Positions 23,462 to 33,325 of a DNA stretch of 43,285 nucleotides are shown piece by piece; position 1 is the stretch's first letter; each line of letters begins with the position of its first letter. The notes under the pieces were generated by a model, which saw nothing but the letters and a program-made list of their open reading frames with translations, made no database searches and had not been told where the DNA came from. The stretch is from Burkholderiales bacterium Ga0077543 (GTDB taxonomy: Bacteria; Pseudomonadota; Gammaproteobacteria; Burkholderiales; Burkholderiaceae_C): NCBI GenBank assembly GCA_001464055.1, contig LNET01000083.1:1-43285 (forward strand), given 5' to 3'. The position numbers and the translations under genes were made by a program.

Positions 23462-26400
23462 TCAGTCCGCCCCGGCCTGCGCTGGCTTTTCGGCCAGTGC
23501 CGGCGTCGTGATCTCTCCTGGAATCGCGCGGCGTGCAAACCAGGTGTAGACGGTCGGCACGACGAAGATGGTCAGCAGCGTTCCCAGGCTCATGCCGCCG
23601 ACGATGACCCAGCCGATCTGCTGCCGGCTCTCGGCCCCGGCACCGCTGGCGAGAGCCAGCGGCAGGGCACCCAGCACCATGGCACCGGTGGTCATCAGGA
23701 TGGGGCGCAGGCGCAGCGTGGCGGCTTCCTGAACGGCCTCGACCACGGCCTTGCCTTCCGTTCGCAGCTTGTTGGCGAACTCGACGATCAGGATGCCGTG
23801 CTTGGTGATCAAACCCACCAGTGTGATCAGGCCGATCTGCGAGAACACGTTCAAGGTGCCACCGGCCAGCTTCAGCGCCAGCAGCGCACCCACCATCGAC
23901 AAGGGCACCGACAACAGGATCACGAAAGGGTCGATGAAGCTTTCGAACTGCGCCGACAGCACCAGGAAGATGAACAGCAGGGCCAGCACGAACACCACGC
24001 CCAGAGCGCCCGAGCTGGCCTTGAACTCGCGGCTCACGCCGTTCAGTTCGGTGGCGTAGCCCGCCGGAAGCACCCGGGCAGCGGCCTGGTCCATGAACTG
24101 CAGCGCCTCGCCCAACGAATAGCCGGGCGCCAGGTTGGCGCTCAGCGTCACTGAGCGCCGCTGGTTGAAGTGATTCAGCTCGCGGGGGCTCACTGCCTCG
24201 CGGATCTTGACCAGCGACGACAGCGGCACCATGGTGTCGTTGCGACCGCGCACGAAGATCTTCTCGATGTCTTCGGGGGTGGTGCGCCCGGCGTTCTCGG
24301 TCTGCACGACGACGTCGTACTGTTCTGCGTCTCGCTTGTAGCGAGTGACGACGCGGCTGCCCAGCATGGTCTCGATGGTGCGCGCGACGACGTCCACCGA
24401 CACCCCGATGTCGGCGGCGCGGGCACGGTCGACGTCGATGAAGATCTCGGGCTTGTTCAGCTGCAGATCGCTGTCGGGCTGGACGATGCCGGGGTTCTTC
24501 TGCATCTCGGCGATCATGGCTTGCGCCGCGCGCGCCATGTTGTCGTAGCTGTCGCCGCTGACCAGCACGTATTCGATCGCCCGGGCCCGGCCGCCCTGCC
24601 CCAGGCTGGGGGGGGTGATGGGGAAGGCGCTGACGCCGGGCAAGGCCATCAACTGCGGCAGCAGCTTCTGTGCGAGTTCCGGTGTGGTCACCGTGCGCTC
24701 GGTCCAGTCCACCGTGCGCAGCACGCCGAAAGCGCTGGACACCTGGCCACCACCCATGAAGGTGAACCGGCGGTCGAACTCGGGGTACTGCGCGGTGATG
24801 CGCTCGATCGCGTCCAGATAGCGCGCGGTGTAGTCCAGCGTGGCGCCATCGGGCGCGCGGATGGGCAGGAAGATGACGCCGCGGTCCTCCATCGGAGAGA
24901 GCTCGCTCTTGGCCGTGGTGTACAGGCCGTAGCTTCCGCCGGCCGAGGCCAGCATCACGACCAGAACCACCCAGCGGTGGCGCAGCACCCAGCCCAGCGC
25001 GCGACCGTAGCCGCTGCCCAGGCCCACCAGCAGCCGTTCCATGCCGCGGTCGAAGCGCGAAGGCTGCGGGTTGTGACGCAACAGCTTGCTGCACATCATG
25101 GGCGTCAGCGTCAGCGCCACGAAGCCGGACACCAGCACCGCCCCGGCCAGGGTCAGCGCGAATTCGCCGAACAGCCGCCCCGTCCGGCCGGGCGTGAAGG
25201 CCAGTGGCGCGAACACCGCGGCCAGCGTCAGGGTCATCGCCACGACGGCGAAGCTGATCTCGCGCGCGCCCTTGATGGCGGCCTGGAAAGGCGTCAGGCC
25301 TTTCTCGATGTGGCGGTAGATGTTCTCCAGCACGACGATGGCGTCGTCCACCACCAGGCCGATGGCCAGCACCAGTGCCAGCAGCGTCAGGGTGTTGATG
25401 GTGAAGCCGGCCAGCGCAATGGCGGCGAAGGTGCCGATCAGGCTGACCGGGATGGTGACCAGCGGAATGATCGAGGCGCGCAGGGTGCGCAGGAACACGA
25501 AGATCACCAGCGCCACCAGCACCACGGCTTCGGCCACCGTGGTGTACACGGCCTTGATCGACCTGTCGATGAAGACCGAGTTGTCGTTGGCCTGGATGAC
25601 GGTGACGGACGGTGGCAGGTCGCGCTGGATCTGCGGCATCAGCGCCTTCACGCCAGCCGCCACCTCCAGCGGGTTGGCGGTGGCGTTGCGGATGACGCCA
25701 GTACTGACCGAAGGCACCCCGTTCAGGCGCACGCGGCTGCGTTCGCTGGCCGCGGCTTCCTGCACCCGCGCCACATCGCGCAGGCGCACCAGGGTGCCGC
25801 CCACGTTCTTCAGCACGATGTCGTTGAACTGCGCCACGGTGTTCAGGTCGGTGCGCGCGGTGACGCTGAATTCGCGCTGCTGGCTTTCGATGCGGCCTGC
25901 GGGCACCTCCAGGTTCTGGCGGCGAATGGCGTCCTCGACGTCCTGCACCGTCAGGCGGTAGGCGGCCAGGCGGTCGGGGTCGAGCCAGATGCGCATGGCG
26001 AAGCGGCGGTCGCCGCCCACCTGCACGTCGGCCACCCCGGTGACGGTCTGCAGTCGCGGCTTGACGACGCGGTTGATCAGGTCTGTGAGCTCCAGCGGGC
26101 CCATGGTCTCGCTGGTGTAGGCCAGCCAGATGGTGGGCGTGGCATCGGCCTCGACCTTGCTGATGACGGGCTCGTCGGCTTCGGTGGGCAGGCGGCCGCG
26201 CACCCGGGCGACGCGGTCACGCACCTCGGCCGCAGCGGTGTCGGGGTCCTTGCTCAGCTTGAAGCGAACCGTGATGTTGCTCTGCTCGGTACGCGAGACG
26301 CTGGTCAGGATGTCGACGCCGTCGATGCCGGCAATGCTGTCCTCCAGCGGCTTGGTCACCTGGCTTTCGATGACCTCGCTGGAAGCGCCCTGCAGCCGGG

Positions 26401-26545
26401 TGCTGACGCTGACCAGCGGCTCGTCGATGCGGGGGTATTCGCGCAATGTCAGCTGGTCGAAGGACACCAGCCCCACCAGCACCAGCAGCAGCGACATCAC
26501 GCAGGCCAGCACCGGCCGGCGGATCGAGGTTTCGGACAATTGCAT
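23462..26545 (-). CDS. RND efflux pump inner-membrane permease (HAE1 type)
   Basis: 1027 residues, the usual length for AcrB/MexF-like permeases. It has the twelve-helix layout with two large periplasmic loops. The N-terminal SIRRPVLACVMS helix is followed by LREYPRIDEP; the central proton relay appears in LAIGLVVDDAIVVLENIYRHIE, with the paired aspartates. The C-terminal half contains LITLVGLITKHGILIVEFAN. It likely exports drugs or other amphiphiles. The adaptor gene lies 9 bp upstream; no outer-membrane channel gene is nearby, so a shared TolC-type partner is needed. Confidence 0.94.
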   Translation of the reverse strand: MQLSETSIRRPVLACVMSLLLVLVGLVSFDQLTLREYPRIDEPLVSVSTRLQGASSEVIESQVTKPLEDSIAGIDGVDILTSVSRTEQSNITVRFKLSKDPDTAAAEVRDRVARVRGRLPTEADEPVISKVEADATPTIWLAYTSETMGPLELTDLINRVVKPRLQTVTGVADVQVGGDRRFAMRIWLDPDRLAAYRLTVQDVEDAIRRQNLEVPAGRIESQQREFSVTARTDLNTVAQFNDIVLKNVGGTLVRLRDVARVQEAAASERSRVRLNGVPSVSTGVIRNATANPLEVAAGVKALMPQIQRDLPPSVTVIQANDNSVFIDRSIKAVYTTVAEAVVLVALVIFVFLRTLRASIIPLVTIPVSLIGTFAAIALAGFTINTLTLLALVLAIGLVVDDAIVVLENIYRHIEKGLTPFQAAIKGAREISFAVVAMTLTLAAVFAPLAFTPGRTGRLFGEFALTLAGAVLVSGFVALTLTPMMCSKLLRHNPQPSRFDRGMERLLVGLGSGYGRALGWVLRHRWVVLVVMLASAGGSYGLYTTAKSELSPMEDRGVIFLPIRAPDGATLDYTARYLDAIERITAQYPEFDRRFTFMGGGQVSSAFGVLRTVDWTERTVTTPELAQKLLPQLMALPGVSAFPITPPSLGQGGRARAIEYVLVSGDSYDNMARAAQAMIAEMQKNPGIVQPDSDLQLNKPEIFIDVDRARAADIGVSVDVVARTIETMLGSRVVTRYKRDAEQYDVVVQTENAGRTTPEDIEKIFVRGRNDTMVPLSSLVKIREAVSPRELNHFNQRRSVTLSANLAPGYSLGEALQFMDQAAARVLPAGYATELNGVSREFKASSGALGVVFVLALLFIFLVLSAQFESFIDPFVILLSVPLSMVGALLALKLAGGTLNVFSQIGLITLVGLITKHGILIVEFANKLRTEGKAVVEAVQEAATLRLRPILMTTGAMVLGALPLALASGAGAESRQQIGWVIVGGMSLGTLLTIFVVPTVYTWFARRAIPGEITTPALAEKPAQAGAD

Positions 26546-26554
26546 GGCGCTGCC

Positions 26555-27784
26555 TCAGGCTTGTGCCGCAGGCTTGCGGGCAGCACCGCTGGCCGCGCCG
26601 CTGGCCGCACCCGGCGCCACCGGAGCGGGCTGCGAACCGGCCCGGCTCAGGTCGATGACCCGCAAGGGCACGGCGTCGGCGCGCAACAGTCGCCCGTGGC
26701 CGGCCGTCACGACCTGGTCACCCGCCTTCAGGCCTTCGAGCACTTCCACCTTGCCCGGCATGCGAAGTCCGAGCTTGGCTTCGATGCGCTGAGACACCTT
26801 CTGCCCGTTCGGGCCGTCTATCACCTTGAACAGCAACTGGCGTGCGCCCTGGGGCACCAGGGCTTCCTCGGGCACGACCACCGCGCCCTCGCGCACGGCG
26901 AAGACGACGCGGGGGCGAGCGAACATGCCCGGCTTGAGCAGGGCACCACGGTTGTCGACAGCGGCACGCACCCGCAGGGCCCGCCCATTGGGGTCGACCT
27001 GGCTGTCCAGCGCGTCGATGCGGCCTGGAAAAAGCATGCCCGGCAGCGCGTCGAGCGACAGTTCGATGGGCTGACCGGCCCGCACCCGCGCCACGAACCG
27101 CTCTGGCAGGGTGAACTCGACGTGCAGCGCCGAAAGGTCCTCGATGCCGACCAGGTCGGCGCCGTCCTTCACGTAGTCGCCAAGCTGTACCGCACGGATG
27201 CCCACGGTGCCGTCGAAAGGAGCCAGCACCTTCATGCGCGCCACCTGTGCCTGGGCCAGCGCGACCTGGCTTTCTGCCACCTGCAGGACAGCCGCGTTCT
27301 GGTCGACCGCGCTCTGGCTGACGAAGTTCTGCGCCAGCAGTTCGCGACTGCGCTGAAGGTTGGTGCGGGCGATGCTGGCTTGCGCCTGGGCCTGCTGAAA
27401 CTGGGCCTGCTGCAGGCTGTCGTCCAACTGCACCAACACCTGCCCGCGCCGCACGCGCTGACCGTCGGTGAAACCCAGCCGGGCAATGCGACCGCTGGTC
27501 TCGGGCCTGAGCATCACACCCTGACGCGACTTCAGGGAACCCAGCGCCTGCACGTCATCGACGAGCGTGATGGCCTCGGCCCGGGCCACTTCCACCGCTG
27601 CCAGTCCGCCAGGACCCGCTGGCCTGGCGCCGGGGGCTGCTGCGGGCGCGGCAGGCGCGGCGCCTGTGCCGGCCTGGCGCGCAGGCATCGTCGCAGGCGT
27701 TAACGATCGGTTTTGCCACCACCATCCGGCGCTGGCCGCCAAAGCCAATCCAACGACAGCCACGGCGGTGTAGGTCTTGTTCAA
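26555..27784 (-). CDS. RND efflux periplasmic adaptor (membrane fusion protein)
   Basis: 409 residues with a TTG start at 27784 (in-frame stop five codons upstream; no good Shine-Dalgarno). A signal or anchor helix (YTAVAVVGLALAASAGW) is followed by an Ala/Pro-rich linker. Then the lipoyl/barrel-sandwich half-motifs (GRIARLGFTDGQRVRRGQVL and APFDGTVGIRAVQLGDYV) flank a coiled-coil hairpin rich in Gln/Ala, followed by beta-barrel and membrane-proximal domains. It links the permease downstream to an outer-membrane channel. The C-terminus ends in an Ala-rich tail. Confidence 0.92.
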   Translation of the reverse strand: MNKTYTAVAVVGLALAASAGWWWQNRSLTPATMPARQAGTGAAPAAPAAAPGARPAGPGGLAAVEVARAEAITLVDDVQALGSLKSRQGVMLRPETSGRIARLGFTDGQRVRRGQVLVQLDDSLQQAQFQQAQAQASIARTNLQRSRELLAQNFVSQSAVDQNAAVLQVAESQVALAQAQVARMKVLAPFDGTVGIRAVQLGDYVKDGADLVGIEDLSALHVEFTLPERFVARVRAGQPIELSLDALPGMLFPGRIDALDSQVDPNGRALRVRAAVDNRGALLKPGMFARPRVVFAVREGAVVVPEEALVPQGARQLLFKVIDGPNGQKVSQRIEAKLGLRMPGKVEVLEGLKAGDQVVTAGHGRLLRADAVPLRVIDLSRAGSQPAPVAPGAASGAASGAARKPAAQA

Positions 27785-27806
27785 GGGGTGGTCATATCAA
27801 CTACAA

Positions 27807-27824
27807 GCCCTTTATCTTAAGGGC
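27807..27824 (-). terminator. Weak hairpin downstream of rnhA
   Basis: Arms GCCCTT / AAGGGC with a 6-nt loop, 40 nt beyond the rnhA stop and just before the RND adaptor gene. The minus-strand sequence after it is T-rich but broken. It could partly separate the rnhA and RND transcripts. Confidence 0.3.
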
Positions 27825-27863
27825 CCATCACCCGCTTTGCCGGCACTCGGTCATGGTGGTTTG

Positions 27864-28301
27864 TCAACTCAGGACGCTGTCGACACCCTGGTTGGCCAAG
27901 GCGTCGGCGCGCTCGTTGCCTGGGTCGCCTGAATGCCCCTTGACCCATTTCCAAGTCACTTCGTGGGCTGCATTCAGCGTGTCCAGGCGCTGCCAGAGTT
28001 CGACGTTCTTCACAGGCTGTTTGTCGGCCGTGCGCCAGCCGCGGCTCTTCCAGCCGTGGATCCAGGTGGTGATGCCCTGGCGCACGTACTGGCTGTCGGT
28101 GTAGACGGTGACGACGCAACGCTGCTTGAGGACCGCCAGCGCCTCTATCACGGCGGTGAGCTCCATGCGGTTGTTCGTGGTCAATTTCTCGCCGCCGAAC
28201 ATCTCCTTTTCGTGGCTGCCGCTGCGCAGCCAGACGCCCCAGCCGCCCGGGCCGGGGTTGCCGCGGCAGGCACCGTCGGCGTAGATCACCACTTCAGCCA
28301 T
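27864..28301 (-). CDS. rnhA: Ribonuclease HI
   Basis: 145 residues, full length. It degrades the RNA strand of RNA-DNA hybrids. The four acidic catalytic residues are visible: D9 (IYADGAC), E47 (NRMELTA), D69 (VYTDSQY) and D133 (ERADALA). The basic handle ([15 protein letters not shown]) is also present. Its ATG shares one base with the stop of the upstream methyltransferase gene (TGATG), so the two are translationally coupled. Confidence 0.97.
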   Translation of the reverse strand: MAEVVIYADGACRGNPGPGGWGVWLRSGSHEKEMFGGEKLTTNNRMELTAVIEALAVLKQRCVVTVYTDSQYVRQGITTWIHGWKSRGWRTADKQPVKNVELWQRLDTLNAAHEVTWKWVKGHSGDPGNERADALANQGVDSVLS

Positions 28302-29185
28302 CAGGATTCCAGTTCAGCCAAGGCTGCTTCACGTTCGTTGCGCGGGGCCGCGTTGAGGGCACCGCCGCGGTGGGCCACGACCGCAGCTTGGCGGGCCTGT
28401 CGCCTGTCCTGCTTGAGCAGGCCCACCAGACGCATGCCGCGTACGCGCTTGACGGCCATCACCGTGTAGACCGCACCCAGGACCGGCCACCAGCGCTCGC
28501 CGACACGGTCCATCCAGGCAAAGCGTTCGAGCCAGCGTTCACTGTTCAGCGGCGGGCGCCAGCAACCGAAGTGCCCGCCCTCGACTTCGAAACCCAGCAA
28601 GCGCAGCCAGTCCCGCAGGCGCCAATAGCCCAGGAAGTCGCCGGCGCGTGGCAGGAACAAGCCGGGCGCGGCATCACCACGTGCCAGCCCGACGCCGCGC
28701 CGCGCACGCCCGGCACGCTGGCGCAGACCCCAAAGGCTGGCCGGGTTGAAGCCGGCAATGACGACCCGGCCCTCGGGCACCAGCACCCGCTCGACTTCGC
28801 GAAGGGTCAGGTGCGGGTCGCGCGCAAACTCGAGTGAATGCGGCAAGACCACCAGATCAATGCTGGCATCGGGAAATGGCAGGGCATCGAACTCACAATG
28901 CAGCTGGATCGGTTCCTGCACCGCCAGCGTGGTGATCTGGGCGTCCAGTTGTGGCTGCATGGGCAGCGCCTCGGGAATCACCAGCGAAGTGCTGGCCACC
29001 CAGCGGTGCGGCATGCGGTTGGCGCGCAGGCCTTCGATCTCGGGCAGGCCCAGTTGCAGTGCATGAAAGCCGAAAGCATCGGTCACCGCATGGTCCAGGC
29101 AGTCCTGCTCCCAGGCCAGAAGGTACAGGCCAGGCGGGGTTCGAAGCCAGGACCCCAACTCTATAATCGATTCATCTCGCGTCAT
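28301..29185 (-). CDS. Class I SAM-dependent methyltransferase
   Basis: 294 residues from the ATG at 29185, the only start just ahead of the family-like [19 protein letters not shown] longer open frame runs back under gloB but lacks similarity. The core is a methyltransferase-11 type fold: [22 protein letters not shown] (motif IV region), then [21 protein letters not shown] (post-motif). Such proteins sit between gloB and rnhA in many betaproteobacteria; the substrate is unknown. The start codon overlaps that of divergent gloB by 2 nt on the opposite strand (CATG). Confidence 0.85.
   Translation of the reverse strand: MTRDESIIELGSWLRTPPGLYLLAWEQDCLDHAVTDAFGFHALQLGLPEIEGLRANRMPHRWVASTSLVIPEALPMQPQLDAQITTLAVQEPIQLHCEFDALPFPDASIDLVVLPHSLEFARDPHLTLREVERVLVPEGRVVIAGFNPASLWGLRQRAGRARRGVGLARGDAAPGLFLPRAGDFLGYWRLRDWLRLLGFEVEGGHFGCWRPPLNSERWLERFAWMDRVGERWWPVLGAVYTVMAVKRVRGMRLVGLLKQDRRQARQAAVVAHRGGALNAAPRNEREAALAELES
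29140..29167 (+). promoter_or_regulatory. Candidate gloB promoter with consensus -10 TATAAT
   Basis: A perfect TATAAT (29162-29167), unusual in this GC-rich DNA, with TTCGAA (29140-29145) 16 bp upstream as a weak -35. The predicted +1, about 29173-29175, leaves only some 10 nt of leader without a Shine-Dalgarno. The site lies inside the start of the opposing methyltransferase gene. Confidence 0.45.
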
Positions 29186-30023
29186 GACTGTACCCAGCTC
29201 CCCTGCCCCGACTTCTGCACCGACCACAGCGCCGATCAAAGCGCCGATCATTGCGCCTGTCCTGATCCCGCTGCCCGCGTTCAGCGACAACTACATCTGG
29301 ATGCTGCACGACGGCAGCACGGCCTGGGTGGTCGACCCAGGCGACGCAGCACCCGTGCTGGCCGCCCTGCAATCGCATGGCCTGACCCTGGGCGGGATTC
29401 TAGTGACGCACCATCATGCCGATCACGTGGGCGGGCTGACCGCATTGCGAGCCCCGCTGAAAGGGCCCGTGTACGGGCCTGCCCGTGAGCGCATTCCCCC
29501 GCCCTTCATGCCCATGAAGGACGGCGACGTGGTGAATGTGCTGGGCCTGGACTTCCAGGTCATCGACGTGCCTGGCCACACCGCCGGACACATTGCCTAT
29601 GCGCAGCTGGGCGCAGATTCCCAGCCCTTGCTGTTCTGCGGCGACACGCTGTTTTCGGCAGGCTGCGGGCGTTTGTTCGAAGGCACGCCAGCGCAGATGG
29701 CGCACTCCCTGGGCAGGCTGGCTGCTTTGCCCGCCGACACCAGGGTCTGCTGCACCCATGAATACACCTTGTCGAACCTGAAGTTCGCTGCCGCCGTGGA
29801 ACCCGGCAACACCGACACGCTCAATCACACGCGCCATTGCCTGACTCTGCGCCAGGCTGGCCGGCCCACGCTGCCCAGCAGCATGGGTCTGGAAAAACGC
29901 ATCAACCCCTTCTTGCGTTGCAGCGAACCCGCCGTGGTGGCCGCGGCCAGGCAGCAAGGGGCCGACAACGACGACGCCGTGGCCGTGCTGGCCGCGCTGC
30001 GCGAATGGAAGAACCGATTCTGA
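29184..30023 (+). CDS. gloB: Hydroxyacylglutathione hydrolase (glyoxalase II)
   Basis: 279 residues. The family core begins at [17 protein letters not shown] near residue 28, preceded by an Ala/Pro/Thr-rich extension of about 26 residues with no internal start codon. The binuclear metal site [10 protein letters not shown] is at about 75-84, then the VPGHTAGHI and [18 protein letters not shown] motifs. It hydrolyses S-lactoylglutathione in methylglyoxal detoxification. Its stop codon overlaps the start of the following mltD-type gene by 1 nt. Confidence 0.95.
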   Translation: MTVPSSPAPTSAPTTAPIKAPIIAPVLIPLPAFSDNYIWMLHDGSTAWVVDPGDAAPVLAALQSHGLTLGGILVTHHHADHVGGLTALRAPLKGPVYGPARERIPPPFMPMKDGDVVNVLGLDFQVIDVPGHTAGHIAYAQLGADSQPLLFCGDTLFSAGCGRLFEGTPAQMAHSLGRLAALPADTRVCCTHEYTLSNLKFAAAVEPGNTDTLNHTRHCLTLRQAGRPTLPSSMGLEKRINPFLRCSEPAVVAAARQQGADNDDAVAVLAALREWKNRF

Positions 30024-31672
30024 TGAGACTCCTCGCCACCTTCAAGACCTGGGTGACCCGCGGCACCGGCCTGGCCGCGGCACTGACCCTGTCAGGCTGC
30101 GCCAGCCTGCAGCCCCCGGGTCCACCGCCAACGTCGTCACTGGCAAGCCCCGCCGCCGGCACCGCACCAACTGAGGTGGCGGCTCCCCTGCCCGCTGCGG
30201 CTCCCGTCGCGGCGGCTGCAACAGCAGCAGCACCGGCAGCCAGCGCCCCGGCCACCGTTGAAGCGACGGCCGCCGCACCTGCGGCCGCTTCAGCCGCCCT
30301 CGTGCCCCTGACGCCACCCGAACCCCGTGGCCGCCTCGACGTCGACCATGACGCTACCCGCAGCGACCTGTGGGCGCGGCTGCGCAGCGGCTACACCATG
30401 CCAGACCTGAACGGCCCGCTGGTCACCAGGTGGGAGACCTGGTACGCGACCCGGCCCGAATACGTCCAGCGCATGACAGAACGCGGCGGGCGCTACCTGT
30501 TCCACATCCTCGAGGAAATAGAACGCCGAGGCATGCCCACCGAACTGGCATTGCTGCCCTTCATCGAAAGCGCGTTCAACCCGCAAGCCGTGTCCAGCGC
30601 CCGGGCCGCGGGCATGTGGCAGTTCATGCCGGCCACGGGCCGCGAGTTCGAGCTTAGGCAAAACCTGTTCCGCGACGACCGCCGCGCCGTGCTGGATTCG
30701 ACCAGCGCCGCGCTGGACTATTTGCAGCGCCTGCATGTGCGCTTCGGGGACTGGCACCTGGCACTGGCAGCCTACAACTGGGGCCAGGGCAATGTGCAGC
30801 GCGCGATCGACCGCAACCGGCGCGCCGGGAAGGGCACGGGCTACACCGACCTGAGCATGCCCGACGAGACCCGCAACTACGTGCCCAAGCTGCAGGCCGT
30901 GAAGAACATCGTTGCCCGGCCGACTTCGTTCTCGCTGGTGCTGCCGCCGCTGGAAAACCACCCCTTCTTCCTCAGCGTGCCGATCGAGCGCGACATCGAC
31001 GTGGCGCTGGCCGCACGACTGGCCGGCCTGCCGCTGGAGGACTTCCAGCACCTCAACCCGCAGATGAACAAGCCCGTCATCCTGGCAGCAGGCACGCCCA
31101 AGGTGCTGCTGCCCTACGACAACGCCAACAGCTTCCTGCGCAGCCTGGCGCAACACCGTGGTCCGCTGGCCAGCTGGACCGCCTGGGTGGCGCAACGCAA
31201 CATCAAGCCTGGCGAAGCGGCCCGCATCGTCGGCATGCCCGAGGAGCGGCTGCGCGAGGTGAACCGGATCCCGCCGCGCATGGTCATCAAGCGCGGTTCG
31301 ACTCTGCTGGTGCCGCGTTCAGCCACTGCCGAGCACGACGTGTCAGAGCATGTCGCCGACAACGCCGCCATCGCTCTGGCCCCCGAAGCCCGCCCGCTGC
31401 GGCGCGTGGCCTTCAAGGCCCGCAAGGGCGACACGGTGCAGCGTGTGGCCCAGCGCTACAAGGTCACTCCGGCGCAGGTGGCGCAGTGGAACGGCGTGTC
31501 GCGGCAGGCCAAGTTCAAGCCGGGTCAGTCGGTCGTGGTCATGCTGGCCCAAGCGCCCCGACGGGGCAGCAAGGCGCGTGCGACTGCCGCCAAGCGCGCG
31601 CCGAAAGCCAGTGCTGCACCGGCCAAGCGCCAGCAGCGCGAAGCGCCGCCGCGGCGGGCAGCGCCGCGCTGA
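30023..31672 (+). CDS. mltD: Membrane-bound lytic murein transglycosylase D
   Basis: 549 residues from the ATG at 30023. A lipobox LSGC places the lipid-modified Cys at 26. A long Ala/Pro-rich linker (about 30-95) is followed by the goose-type lysozyme/SLT domain, with the catalytic Glu182 in LPFIESAFNP and the AAGMWQFMPATGR and LALAAYNWGQGN motifs. One LysM peptidoglycan-binding domain is clear at about 462-508 and a divergent one may precede it. The C-terminal 40 residues are rich in Lys, Arg and Ala. It cleaves glycan strands with 1,6-anhydro ends. Translation is coupled to gloB. Confidence 0.93.
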   Translation: MRLLATFKTWVTRGTGLAAALTLSGCASLQPPGPPPTSSLASPAAGTAPTEVAAPLPAAAPVAAAATAAAPAASAPATVEATAAAPAAASAALVPLTPPEPRGRLDVDHDATRSDLWARLRSGYTMPDLNGPLVTRWETWYATRPEYVQRMTERGGRYLFHILEEIERRGMPTELALLPFIESAFNPQAVSSARAAGMWQFMPATGREFELRQNLFRDDRRAVLDSTSAALDYLQRLHVRFGDWHLALAAYNWGQGNVQRAIDRNRRAGKGTGYTDLSMPDETRNYVPKLQAVKNIVARPTSFSLVLPPLENHPFFLSVPIERDIDVALAARLAGLPLEDFQHLNPQMNKPVILAAGTPKVLLPYDNANSFLRSLAQHRGPLASWTAWVAQRNIKPGEAARIVGMPEERLREVNRIPPRMVIKRGSTLLVPRSATAEHDVSEHVADNAAIALAPEARPLRRVAFKARKGDTVQRVAQRYKVTPAQVAQWNGVSRQAKFKPGQSVVVMLAQAPRRGSKARATAAKRAPKASAAPAKRQQREAPPRRAAPR

Positions 31673-31689
31673 AGCTCCGCTGCGTCTCT

Positions 31690-32190
31690 TCAACCGAGGA
31701 AATCTCGCTTGCCGATGTCCACGCCAGCGTGCCGGAACAGGGCGTAGGCCGCGGTGGCGTGGAAGTAGACGTTGGGCAGCACGTAGGTCAAGACGTAGGC
31801 CTGGCCGGCGTAACGAACCTCGCCCTGGCGCATCGGCAGCACGATCTCGCGTTCTTCGCTGCCGTCGATCAGCGCCGCCGGTACCGACTGCACGTAGTCC
31901 ACGGCCTTCGCAACGCGCGCGCGCAGATCATCCAGCGACGCTTCGTTGTCGTCCCACTTCGGCACATCCTGGCCGGACAGGCGAGCCACGCAGCCCTTGG
32001 CCATGTCGGTGGCGATCTGCACCTGCCTGTTCAGCGGCAGCATGTCGGGAGCCAGACGCAGGCCCAGGTAGTTGACGCTGTCGAACTTGCGCGCGTCGGC
32101 ATGGGCCTGGGCCTTGTCGAACCAGGTGTGCATGGCCTTGAAGGTCCGAACGAAGGCCGGGACACTGATGGCGTGCATGGAAAGACTCAT
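31690..32190 (-). CDS. DUF1993 domain-containing protein
   Basis: 166 residues from the ATG at 32190, which has a strong AGGAGGT 8 nt upstream; a longer open frame is ignored for that reason. The pattern of a four-helix DinB-like protein is seen: SMHAISVPAFVRTFKAMHTWFDKA at the N-terminus, YLGLRLAPDMLPLNRQVQIATDMAKG, and a C-terminal PNVYFHATAAYALFRHAGVDIGKRDFLG. The family's function is unknown. It is divergent from the dehydrogenase gene 127 bp away. Confidence 0.87.
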   Translation of the reverse strand: MSLSMHAISVPAFVRTFKAMHTWFDKAQAHADARKFDSVNYLGLRLAPDMLPLNRQVQIATDMAKGCVARLSGQDVPKWDDNEASLDDLRARVAKAVDYVQSVPAALIDGSEEREIVLPMRQGEVRYAGQAYVLTYVLPNVYFHATAAYALFRHAGVDIGKRDFLG

Positions 32191-32317
32191 GGAATGAAAC
32201 CTCCTGAAGTGGATGGCGTTGCCTGAAGCAACAGGTGCAAGCGATGCTATCGCCGCGCATCGTCGGGCGCTGGCGCCTGCCATAAAGGGCAAAATGCACC
32301 GCAGCCACGAAGCTGTC

Positions 32318-33325
32318 ATGAACATCATCATCCTCGACGACTATCAGGACGCCGTGCGCAAGCTGCAATGTGCTGCGCGCCTGGAGCCCTACAACGCCAA
32401 AGTCTTCACCAATACCGTCAAGGGCATCGGGCAGCTATCCGTGCGCCTGCGCGACGCCGACGTGTTGGTACTGATCCGCGAACGCACACACTTCCCTCGA
32501 GCCCTGCTCGAGAAATTGCCTAGGCTGAAGCTCATCTCGCAAACCGGCCGCATCGGCGCGCATGTCGATGTCGAAGCCTGCACGCGACTGGGCATCGCCG
32601 TCGCCGAAGGCGTGGGTTCACCCACGGCCCCGGCGGAACTGACCTGGGCGCTCATCATGGCCGCGATGCGGCGCCTGCCGCAGTACATCGGCAACCTGAA
32701 GCACGGGGCCTGGCAGCAGAGCGGGCTGAAGGCGGCGTCGATGCTCCCGAACTTCGGTATCGGCATGGTGCTGAAAGGCAAAACGCTGGGCATCTGGGGC
32801 TACGGGAAGGTCGGGCATCTGCTGGCCGGCTACGGCCGCGCCTTCGGCATGGAGGTCTGCGTCTGGGGCAGCGAGAACTCCCGCGCCCGGGCCATGGCTG
32901 ACGGCCACCGCGCTGCCGAAAGCTGCGAAGCCTTCTTCGCCGAATGCGACGTGATCAGCCTGCACCTGCGCCTGAACGACCAGACCCGCGGCATCGTCTC
33001 GCTGGACGCGCTGTCGCGCATGAAGCCCACGGCGCTGCTGGTCAACACCTCGCGCGCCGAACTGGTGGAAGAGAACGCCCTGGTGGCGGCGCTGAACCGC
33101 GGCCGCCCGGGCATGGCCGCGGTGGACGTGTTCGAAAGCGAACCCATCCTGCAGGGCCACCCGCTGCTGCGCCTGGAGAACGCCGTCTGCACGCCGCACA
33201 TCGGCTATGTCGAACAGGACAGCTACGAGCAGTACTTCAGCGCCGCCTTCGACAACATCATCAACTTCATTGCCAACCAGCCCAGCAACCTGGTGAACCC
33301 GGAAGCGCTGCGGGTGCTGCGGTGA
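32318..33325 (+). CDS. D-2-hydroxyacid dehydrogenase family protein
   Basis: 335 residues from the ATG at 32318; an ATG at 32294 would add eight residues. NAD-dependent D-isomer hydroxyacid dehydrogenase: a Rossmann motif GIWGYGKVG at about 148-156, the catalytic Arg in NTSRAELV at about 246, Glu in DVFESEP and His in TPHIGYVE at about 293. It resembles phosphoglycerate dehydrogenase-like proteins but lacks an ACT domain, so the substrate is open. Its stop overlaps the GTG start of the MFS gene (GTGA), marking an operon with the next two genes. Confidence 0.9.
   Translation: MNIIILDDYQDAVRKLQCAARLEPYNAKVFTNTVKGIGQLSVRLRDADVLVLIRERTHFPRALLEKLPRLKLISQTGRIGAHVDVEACTRLGIAVAEGVGSPTAPAELTWALIMAAMRRLPQYIGNLKHGAWQQSGLKAASMLPNFGIGMVLKGKTLGIWGYGKVGHLLAGYGRAFGMEVCVWGSENSRARAMADGHRAAESCEAFFAECDVISLHLRLNDQTRGIVSLDALSRMKPTALLVNTSRAELVEENALVAALNRGRPGMAAVDVFESEPILQGHPLLRLENAVCTPHIGYVEQDSYEQYFSAAFDNIINFIANQPSNLVNPEALRVLR

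Noticed and set aside
29837..30022. Upstream extension of the mltD-type frame
   Set aside because: It lies within gloB in another frame; the ATG at 30023 directly precedes a lipoprotein signal.
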